DNA of 30,801 bases from IMG/VR virus record IMGVR_UViG_3300027710_000861, positions 1-30,801 of that record. One strand, given 5' to 3'. Numbering within the stretch: the first letter of the stretch is position 1; every line of letters starts with the position of its first letter. The position numbers were made by a program, and so were the translations under genes. This DNA is from a virus. The notes under the pieces were generated by a model. That model did not search any database. It had not been told where the DNA came from and worked only from the letters and a program-made list of their open reading frames with translations. This document shows positions 25,801 to 30,801 of the stretch, piece after piece.

Positions 25801-28800
25801 ACGTACACTCCGTTAACTTGAGCGTTAAATCTTACTACAGAAATAACATCGCCAGGTTGAAGGCCGTGATGACTGTCTGTTACAAAAGTAATTTCACTGG
25901 CAGGAGCACTAACAAATACTCCACTAATTTCAGCTAACTGTTTAGTATATCTGTAAACGGTCCAATCTCCGTTTTCTTGGAAACCTAACCAAACAGTATC
26001 ACCTTCTTGTATTGCAGAATTATTAGCAATATCTAACAGACTATTTTTGTTGTAGGCAGTAGAAGTAACATCATCTGATCTTACATAGCCTGCTGTGGTT
26101 AATTTTAAATTATTATCCACCCAGTTACTAGCATACGAACTGATAGTATTTGTAGGAGAATAATCAACCGGAGTTAATAACAATGACGATGACGTTATAT
26201 AATTAATTAATGGATTAGCATTAGTTGGAATCAAATCAACAAATTTAACTAGATAAGGATTCTCTAGGTATGTGCCTTCTTCTAACGGAAATTCAATCTC
26301 ATTTAATGTTTCAAAACTTCCGTACTGACCTATTCTAAAGGCCCATTCTTCTTTAAATGTCAGGTCACCTTTATTAGCAAATTCTCCAGCTTTGGATAAT
26401 TTGTCAACAGCATTTTTAGTGCCTTTGTCCTTAATCATGCCTTGATAAAATTTGTACTGGCTAATTGGATTTGTGAATATATTATTTAGATATGTTCTAG
26501 GTGTATATCCAGTAAGGTGCTGTGCCAGCTGTTGCTGACTATAATCAAAATTATCAATGTCAAGACTGTAAAAATCTTCAAACTGGTTAATTTTATAATC
26601 AAAATTGGGCAGCAGTTGAGGAATTGGTTTACCAGATAACTGCACCCACTCTGTAAAATTAAATGTAACGCTAGCAACTACTGTTACCAATGACTCATAG
26701 TATCTACCGTTGTAACGTACAACCATTCCTGGTAGATATTTTTTGTAAGGTTGCCAATCAGAAACTTCAACATTATCATATACAAATCCTGGACTGAATA
26801 AATCACCGTTCCAGTTCTTTGTTCTAAATCCAGAAAGTTTAATTCTTCGTTGTTTGTATCCAGTTTCTATGTCATAGATAGTGTCATTAAATACTGTAAA
26901 GTTATTAAACACCATGCCGTGTTCTTTTTGTACAGAATTTAACGTGGCAAAGAATAAACCTTCGTTAGCATCTTTGGTTTTAATTGTACATATAGTATCT
27001 TCACGAGCCATAGTAAATCTATCTGCAGGATAAGGTTTTCCGTCTGCTTTTAATAAACTATATTCGTATTTGGTTCCAACAATGTTGTCCACTACAGAAT
27101 TAGGGAAATTGTATTTGATGTAATTTGCAAAAGGACTTAAAGTAATTAAGTTACCATCGGCCCAATTTTGAGTTGTCCAATACAAGAATTCTTTGCCTGT
27201 GAATTTCCAATTTAGCATTTCATTTAGGTCTGCATTAAACTCATCAAAGATAAATCCTTGAGTCTCGAGATATGCACCATAACCTAAAATAACATCGTAA
27301 ACTTCTTGAACAGTAGCAAATTCTGATCCATAAGGAATCTGTGTTATCGCAGTTTCAAATCTAGCAGGGGATTGAACTGTAGCGCCACCTTTAACTGGTA
27401 GGTCAGGAAGACCTTGGAATAATGTAGGATCAAAAGTAGAACCCGCATTGTGACCTATTTTAACTCTGTAAAATTTATTACTATATCTTACTAACTGCCC
27501 TTGTTTATAATAACGACCAGTTGACTGTTCTGCTGATGTTATATCGATAGAACTCAGTCCGTTGTTTCCGTTGTTAACTATATTAGACCATTCTGAAAAT
27601 TCTTCAGATACTCCGCCTACTTTTACAACTCCTGAAGAATAAGAAGCAATTGGTTGCAGTATTTCAAAGTAAGGATTCTTTATATCGTAGCCCTTGACTA
27701 TAAAGTTACCGTTAGAGCGTTGAACAATAATTCCAGAAATTCTAGCCGTCTTAATAGGATTGCTTACATTTAAAATTAAAGAATAATCTTCAGCAGGCAA
27801 AACAACTCCCGGACTTGTCGATGTTGGATCGATGGAGTCAATAATAATTTGTAATTTTTCTTTACTAACAAAACCACCAACCTTGTGGAACAAATTAACA
27901 TTAAGATACTCAAGGTCCTGACGTAACTTTGTAATATAGTTTTGATCTTTCTGTCTACCTTTTTCAATAACATAGGTACCAAAGCCTGCTATTTGATTAT
28001 CATCTTCTCCCTCAATTATTAACTTTCTAGGGTCTAGATACAAATCATCTTCTTTATAAGTTAGTTGTCCAACACTATTAATAGATGCCCTACTAACATC
28101 AAATAATCCAGAACAAAAAGCGCAAGGATCTAATAGAGCGGCTGCGGCAATTAATGCAAAATGACAATGACTGCTTCGTCTCCACGCAAGTTCGGCAGGA
28201 CTAAGATCACCAAATTTCCATTTTGATTTTTTATCTTGGTATGAATTTGGTGTAACTAAAAATGAATTAGGTGCTTTCAAATTGCCCAATGCATCAACTG
28301 GGATAATAGATAATAATTCAGGTCTTGCATATTCAGTAAGGTATCTATCTTCACCTCGTAGATATCCATTTCTTAAATCAGTCCAAAGTTTTGTATTAGA
28401 CGAAGTGTATGGGGCAGACCCGTATTCTGCTTTCCACCAAGAAGGCTCTTGAGTTATTCCTAACATTCTCCAAGGAATAACGTTAGGACGAGGAGTATCA
28501 TAAAACTGTATGAAGAGATTTTTCCAAGATCCAGAAACAGGAGAATTGTTTACAACATCAAAGCTACCTGTGTAATTCCAAGTGCGTGAATTTACTTCAT
28601 CAAAAGTAGTATTAGTAGCTATATCAACTCCGTAAGTTCCAGCCCAACGAGAAAAGTCATTAATTAATATATTGTTTACATCCTCTGAGGTATAATTTTT
28701 TGTTCTAAAGGCGCCCGGATCAAGAGAAAGAATATCAAAAATGTCTCTGTTATATTGAACTTTAATATTATTAAAAATTCTTAATTCAAACTCAAGAATA

Positions 28801-30801
28801 ATTGCATCTCGATAATCACCGTAGGCATTTATAATACTGCCGTCGTGTCCCTGTATTGATTGCACACTACCAACAGCTATTGTTGTATCGTTGAATATTA
28901 GTGGATGATACGCTGGATATAACCCTAATTTTGTGGGGGTAGGAGGAATATAACAACCTAATGTATTTGTATAACAGTTAATTGTAACCACATCACCGAC
29001 TACTATAGGAACTAATAAAGTCACAGAACCGTCAATGTAATTAAAAGTATAATCAGTGTCATGTGTTAATTGAACGTCATTTAGATATAAAATAACTGAT
29101 TGAAAACTTAATCTTGTTAGATCAAATTCAAATCCAATAGGATACTCAATATTAAAAACGTCAGTAACAGTAAATGTTCTAACTGTTTTATTCTGTCCAT
29201 AACCTATCATATCAGATCGTTGATATAAAGATTTAAGATCTTTTGCGGTATTAAGATCTGTTAAAATTAAATCAACTGCATCGGCTGGAGATAATTGACT
29301 ATCAACATTGACCATCGATCTTAAAAAATTCATCTTAAATTGATCGTAATGATCGCCTGCCTGTCTAATAGCATCAACTATATTATGTTCTTTCTTTCCA
29401 AAGAAAATCTGTGCAAAAGAAATTGGATTGGCATTAACTACCAATCTAGAACCATACTTGGCATAATCAGCCAGATCTCTTAGATTAGTTCCAGTATACG
29501 CAGAAATTTTACCAACCATTGTAGATACATGATCTCCTAATTCGCTGAGAGTAAGACTCAATGCTGATCCATTTAACGGGTTGTTTGTTAAGCCAATCGG
29601 GGTTTCATAATAACCGTTTCCGTTTGGAGTTTGATCTGTTTCTATTTTTAATACTACAACGTCATTAACTGCCAAGGAGGTAGATGTTAATAAACTAACA
29701 TTACTAGAAGTAGCAGTTGTTGTTGCAGAAATTTTTATACCATTTACATACGCACTTACTGTTAAATTAGTATCAATAGGAGAGTCTAAACAGGTAACAG
29801 TAATAGTATTAGTAGTCTCTGTTATTGTTTGTAATTCTATAACAGGAATTTTATAATCAACAGATTCTGCCCAGACGTTAACTAGGCTATCGTTTAATTT
29901 TAAATAAGTAACTGCTGACGAAATAGTTCTACTTACATTATTGTTAATCAATGTAATAGTATCTACCATAAAATAATTTTTAAACAGATAACTGCCTGTT
30001 CCAATATTATTTTGATATTTTAAAGAAAATCCTAATATGGGGTCAACTACTCCGGTCCCAATTTCATACCCAAAAATTTGATTGCCTGTAAAATTATTAG
30101 ATTCAGTAATATTAGTATAACTAACACCGTCGCTGGTAAACAAATCAAATAACGGTGGTTGATTTAATGTAGTGTGTTGTTGTGCATATACCCATGAGCC
30201 AGTAGATGCATTAAAGTACCAACTTGTTCCATAATATTCTGTACCAAAGTTTACACTTACCGAATCCATGTCATTAGGATTTGCATCTTCGGCGCCAATG
30301 AGGCGAAGCACAGGAACATCCCCTGATAGATCAAAATCAACTTGGAATATTTTACCTCTAACATCTAAATCTGTGTCAGCATTAAAAATAACTCTATGCC
30401 CTTGTTGCAATAAAGTTTCGTCAACATAGTATCCGTAAGTACCGTCAACTGTGCTGAATGCATCGGTAGTGGAATTGTCAATTAAATCAATATTTCGAAT
30501 TCCAGTTTGTCCAAAGTTGTATAATTTTAAATTTGGTCTAAATTCAATAATAGGTCGTTGAGCTCTTGTATCTAAAGGATAGATTACTGGAATATTATTG
30601 ATTTCAGAAGTAGATTTGATAACATCTTTGTGGAACCATCTGTTATATCGTGTCCACGGATTTAAGTCATCACTGGCTCTATTAATAGTAATGTAATCAG
30701 GAGTTAACGGTAATTTTTTATCGCCATCAAACGGATATTCATCAAATTGTGTTTCATCAAAAGTTTCATTATAAACTATAGCAGTTCGATCATACGAATT
30801 C
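16896..30801 (-). CDS. Giant virion structural protein (5' end outside window)
   Basis: One frame is open on the - strand from the right window edge to a TAA at 16896-16898, giving at least 4634 residues. A TTG at 30410 is not the start: 130 further codons upstream are open and coding-like (with FDEYPFDGD, DYITINRAS and LNPWTRYNRWFHKD), and none is ATG. The protein is beta-rich and Ser/Thr/Asn-rich throughout, with no catalytic motif I recognise. Parts: a RIEYTAKNG and LRRSTLGTG segment near the C-terminus (about 17760), GxGY repeats (19941-22410), seven FG-GAP-type repeats (23640-25545) and a CAFCSG motif near 28120. Proteins of this kind are hypothetical structural genes of marine T4-like phages. 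A tail or appendage role is inferred from position. Confidence 0.85.
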   Translation of the reverse strand, partial: NSYDRTAIVYNETFDETQFDEYPFDGDKKLPLTPDYITINRASDDLNPWTRYNRWFHKDVIKSTSEINNIPVIYPLDTRAQRPIIEFRPNLKLYNFGQTGIRNIDLIDNSTTDAFSTVDGTYGYYVDETLLQQGHRVIFNADTDLDVRGKIFQVDFDLSGDVPVLRLIGAEDANPNDMDSVSVNFGTEYYGTSWYFNASTGSWVYAQQHTTLNQPPLFDLFTSDGVSYTNITESNNFTGNQIFGYEIGTGVVDPILGFSLKYQNNIGTGSYLFKNYFMVDTITLINNNVSRTISSAVTYLKLNDSLVNVWAESVDYKIPVIELQTITETTNTITVTCLDSPIDTNLTVSAYVNGIKISATTTATSSNVSLLTSTSLAVNDVVVLKIETDQTPNGNGYYETPIGLTNNPLNGSALSLTLSELGDHVSTMVGKISAYTGTNLRDLADYAKYGSRLVVNANPISFAQIFFGKKEHNIVDAIRQAGDHYDQFKMNFLRSMVNVDSQLSPADAVDLILTDLNTAKDLKSLYQRSDMIGYGQNKTVRTFTVTDVFNIEYPIGFEFDLTRLSFQSVILYLNDVQLTHDTDYTFNYIDGSVTLLVPIVVGDVVTINCYTNTLGCYIPPTPTKLGLYPAYHPLIFNDTTIAVGSVQSIQGHDGSIINAYGDYRDAIILEFELRIFNNIKVQYNRDIFDILSLDPGAFRTKNYTSEDVNNILINDFSRWAGTYGVDIATNTTFDEVNSRTWNYTGSFDVVNNSPVSGSWKNLFIQFYDTPRPNVIPWRMLGITQEPSWWKAEYGSAPYTSSNTKLWTDLRNGYLRGEDRYLTEYARPELLSIIPVDALGNLKAPNSFLVTPNSYQDKKSKWKFGDLSPAELAWRRSSHCHFALIAAAALLDPCAFCSGLFDVSRASINSVGQLTYKEDDLYLDPRKLIIEGEDDNQIAGFGTYVIEKGRQKDQNYITKLRQDLEYLNVNLFHKVGGFVSKEKLQIIIDSIDPTSTSPGVVLPAEDYSLILNVSNPIKTARISGIIVQRSNGNFIVKGYDIKNPYFEILQPIASYSSGVVKVGGVSEEFSEWSNIVNNGNNGLSSIDITSAEQSTGRYYKQGQLVRYSNKFYRVKIGHNAGSTFDPTLFQGLPDLPVKGGATVQSPARFETAITQIPYGSEFATVQEVYDVILGYGAYLETQGFIFDEFNADLNEMLNWKFTGKEFLYWTTQNWADGNLITLSPFANYIKYNFPNSVVDNIVGTKYEYSLLKADGKPYPADRFTMAREDTICTIKTKDANEGLFFATLNSVQKEHGMVFNNFTVFNDTIYDIETGYKQRRIKLSGFRTKNWNGDLFSPGFVYDNVEVSDWQPYKKYLPGMVVRYNGRYYESLVTVVASVTFNFTEWVQLSGKPIPQLLPNFDYKINQFEDFYSLDIDNFDYSQQQLAQHLTGYTPRTYLNNIFTNPISQYKFYQGMIKDKGTKNAVDKLSKAGEFANKGDLTFKEEWAFRIGQYGSFETLNEIEFPLEEGTYLENPYLVKFVDLIPTNANPLINYITSSSLLLTPVDYSPTNTISSYASNWVDNNLKLTTAGYVRSDDVTSTAYNKNSLLDIANNSAIQEGDTVWLGFQENGDWTVYRYTKQLAEISGVFVSAPASEITFVTDSHHGLQPGDVISVVRFNAQVNGVYVVNSIVNTNQFTVSTALSSIENEELLNYGSLYRFEEARYDNLEDLSQVTDLLKLNAGDKVWIDQGTGGKWQVYEKVKNYSASVSDTVNTPPGQKFGSSIFASDDSPVMLVSAPDWRIDGTYSWGRVKVFNKVNGAWVRTYDYILNTEPGNKYCSSTSSTQFGYSLQYDIGKKLYITGAPEASDVMSTGTSYLLPFLNLNKGNINEGLVKIDSRLEDFPAFTETVISHRLSTHYSRFGHSVSINQVSNTASTTLLVGAPGPSFLTTSSLTATNFGAVYSYNITPEFVVTPRWGVPLYTTSSVTLTDGAEWGYKIASCSIGFAVSAPGQTNDTGIVQLFNNNLEYFQTIASPFGEGGRFGHDIAITTSGNYLLISAPEVKNTNEPYGKVVIYPKKTSTLTITTSTGDQLTTDGDVEELYYVLGTFVTGEGIPAGTRAVDILSNFDGTIVIISLSAATTGPVTSISFTHYSSSTVGYQVIDNPLPTNDLKFGYSISISKDEQTIGIGALGKTRSSEQIFDENNNSGKTTFDNDSTKFSESLPDAGTVYLYNKIGNKFIQADELNDVKIIEEANTVAILPLNVSVNEPSAPVISNITLSETVTNIGNTIIVNFHTDVNINYIIGQVDDLTYGPYGGTIQNSPSRDHYFYIDTSRLPAGIRNLTIYAKNASTEVWGTAYTTFTLEPAIYTITAGSRYGSAVVVTNNEVFVGAPTNQSNLLPAPATDASRLFMFSKIDSSSQGWKVLRQQEDSVDLSTIGRVALIDTVKEEIVEYLDVIDPVKGKIAGIAEQELKYKAAFDPATYSIGLAGIIVNTDTNWLDEHVGELWWDLSTAKYTWYEQGDEVYRKNNWGRLFPGASIDVYEWVKSDLLPSEWAALADTTKGLVNSISGQPKYPDNSVISVKQLFNNVTGSFENVYYYWVKNKVTLPNVKNRRLSSFQVASYIADPVANGLKFVEILSSNAVAFANVQPMLIGNRINANITIDYNFTTPKHTEWLLLNEGDDTNVPNTLLEKKLFDSLLGHDSFGNEVPGKNLTHRNRYGIGIRPQQTLFKDRLSALRNLISFANSVLLENRIVGNYSFENLNKIEEKPALFSYEYDAIVEDSAALDEVFTVNFVRAELQCFAENGKIRSVIITNPGFGYTVSPKVTIIPTSGIGTGAEILTELDSEGKIVSATIINAGDGYLNDETGAVLAKVSVRAHTIIVQVNSDYGNRWTKHSFDYSLRTWVKVQTQKYNTPLYWKTVDWVSNTYDSYKAIQYTISNLFDIGSLTTIADGNYVKVKNIGDGKYAILQKVSGNGNYIPSYDIVYREQGTIQLLDSLWDYSIGKYAYDNATIEETLYDQIPDQELYYILLALKNNIFINSLKVNWNLFFFAAVKYALTEQKLLDWAFKTSFVNVFNNIGTLNQRPVYKLNNEEYFENYINEVKPYHTKIRSYTSKYSYQENTSEGLPLDITDFDLPAYYNTITDSLAVVGLGDPLLGVRPWKDWADNYKFYVSSIEVGYAGSGYTQRPTVTITTATGDTGSGATAEAYVRNGEVFKVLVTNPGSGYVIPPIVTISDSNIGDDTARVSVIMANDTIRKNIIGMKFDRTSTVGDIENLSVTDEFVCDGVSDKFTLTWLASPDKKSITPLLDGKLVFGSDYTVEYYQVKVSQTGIDVPQTFPKYSWEGETMVDHRYKYFLNTERSGELPGYIRHYAKFVFLNRVPQYGQIFKVTYTKHIDLYNAVDRINSLYNPTDIMPGKELPLLMEGAEYPGISIQGLMLDQSPNWDSTGTQYDTAPWGDTVSDYALTKIVSNLDRHQSSFMVVSSDGIFPGQTIVPLNTSTQIFKERTVVERVVGNRVYISTLDIVDTSIDRIYSTGTSSGSTIIIETKDSFHNAINVGDSIVVNGVNSLFGYGIGIGVSTTPPIVSTSTTALVSVTISPPNLPSGRQATAHAIQNGFTVTQIVMDITGMGYTSIPTVTLSGTTSTSQGIAIASLDPGFNQALRVEKCTSNYVEAFSQLELSSTATTLQSGAAFRLSSIIRRLTASNKLLDSVTGSFSNTDVATVQTFAPFDDVIRAEVSLSTHPVEVLSTSTDTVWYSISNSIDGLDRATVSLRHANSTTTISGDLNVRLFGATELEFYSYNTNYNSLDSAINGGTLLDTSIGYKPEDIVIDGNNFLNSVDSYAPEECVPGHVRDSIGINVYTVDEPPSSPMVVSGAFVAGADGITRATLSWLPDTPLGFRVQANGRPFERVTNEGSFTPNNREVYSIFGNTISVNSQTGTTLVGYSFVTAGSDVIVDSNYVAAEILSETNTGTISVSSLLPFDEVQSVYVLLNEFEISPSVSPNDISVSGYVLTPTSSVNNRAMITVNGLVSNTYNLQVWFFDTPYPKFNRVHEQFFSIGSTATSELILDSAPGGIEPVSEQVIVEKTSGSTRYRMLPPWASYYKILNGKMNYPIDPKNSDLPRTYTLDNVKVYLNGIELRPGYDFTVNGLSREITLVKPGIINGDAIAIISLVDYDYMVTGNTLQLTAPVTSATIKVTSFTDHDNMMMRTERFSANDLLILTYPAINENYVWVTVANKPLIAGFDYMLLEDMRTIELSEFVNIEENDDIVVVVINPPSYGSKVLGYKIFKDMFGRQQFRRLSEYFSTKLAQPLQYTDNEIYVEDGDHLLQPNPGRNLPGVVYIDSERIEYTAKNGNILSGLRRSTLGTGPAKFSDIGTTVIDQSIRQSIPTIDYSLTQHIPSSNTTTYLISEVTNTSTFSVTSSTHAGDGITFSTLTNAVDQIEVYYGGRPLRKTSLSVHDRSISYYDSVNSTIVYPPEFTMNTLVTVPVITDVTGGTPPTGSGWVLPETTATMQIQPGWIMQDASGARYTVIYSGHNVLFNGWGVGFATSINIAWPLTFIEPTRITLNIAEEITTGTRITIVKKEGALWTGTEATSLLTSTSTQANFLRSRTAELPDIYFYGGDKVLLENSNALTDENGEPLEGY
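19941..22410 (-). repeat. Five GxGY repeats in the giant protein
   Basis: The motif G-x-G-Y followed by a proline and a VTI-like strand occurs five times on the - strand: NPGFGYTVSPKVTI (near 22400), NAGDGYLNDE (near 22280), GSGYTQRPTVTI (near 21310), GSGYVIPPIVTI (near 21170) and GMGYTSIPTVTL (near 19960). The spacing is irregular. They look like a recurring short beta module found in phage structural proteins. Confidence 0.65.
23640..25545 (-). repeat. Seven FG-GAP-type repeats (predicted beta-propeller) in the giant protein
   Basis: Seven segments repeat the pattern FG/YG/WG followed by a hydrophobic strand, then a GAP-like turn and a strand ending in a fibrous motif. The first aromatic residues are encoded at - strand bases 25520, 25322, 25097, 24878, 24734, 24341 and 23729. 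The turns read SAPD, GAPE, GAPG, SAPG, SAPE, GALG and GAPT. Spacing is 66, 75, 73, 48, 131 and 204 residues, so two blades carry long insertions. The last gap includes an Ig-like stretch starting APVISNITLSETV. The pattern matches FG-GAP repeats of bacterial type rather than the calcium-binding integrin form. Confidence 0.7.

Noticed and set aside
30408-30410. TTG at 30410 as the start of the giant gene
   Set aside because: The same frame stays open and coding-like for 130 codons further to the window edge, so the true start is outside.

Overview
The window looks like part of a tailed double-stranded DNA phage genome of the T4-like (myovirus-type) group, of the kind found in marine and freshwater viromes. 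The evidence is an AT-rich, tightly packed gene set with almost no intergenic space, a T4-type 5'-3' exonuclease, a phage thymidylate synthase, several small proteins that resemble recurrent hypothetical families of aquatic T4-like phages, and a long opposite-strand block of virion structural genes. An exact match to the T4 late promoter octamer (TATAAATA) and two perfect-consensus sigma-70 promoters fit a phage with early and late transcription programmes. The host cannot be read from the sequence. No tRNA, CRISPR array, insertion sequence or integration gene is visible, and no stretch over 300 bases lacks a gene.

Positions 1-9648, mainly + strand, hold nucleotide-metabolism, DNA-processing and accessory genes: the tail end of a cupin-like protein, a MazG-like pyrophosphohydrolase, a reversed radical SAM enzyme with extra C-terminal cysteines, a QueE-like 7-deazaguanine enzyme with a split cysteine motif, a conserved unknown, an RNase H/flap exonuclease, four small conserved unknowns with overlapping ends, a MoxR-type AAA+ ATPase with its own strong promoter and terminator, a partner protein combining an HExxH metallopeptidase-like region with a VWA/MIDAS domain, three more conserved unknowns, and thymidylate synthase. 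QueE points to deazaguanine chemistry, possibly DNA modification, while MazG, the exonuclease and ThyA fit nucleotide-pool control and replication.

Positions 9645-30801, entirely - strand, are structural. Three tandem tail-fibre-like paralogues share a two-part N-terminal module but end in different tips. They follow a small conserved structural protein, a subtilisin-like protease with an intact catalytic set, a collagen-like-containing fibre protein and a giant structural gene. That giant gene is open to the right edge of the window, so at least 4634 residues are visible and the true N-terminus lies outside. It contains seven FG-GAP-type repeats that could form one beta-propeller, an Ig-like insertion, and several GxGY repeats. 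The two halves converge at position 9645-9648, where both stop codons sit on one TTAA.

The features most worth follow-up are the MoxR plus HExxH/VWA pair, the pair of divergent radical SAM genes, the modified QueE cysteine motif, and the giant protein with its predicted propeller.
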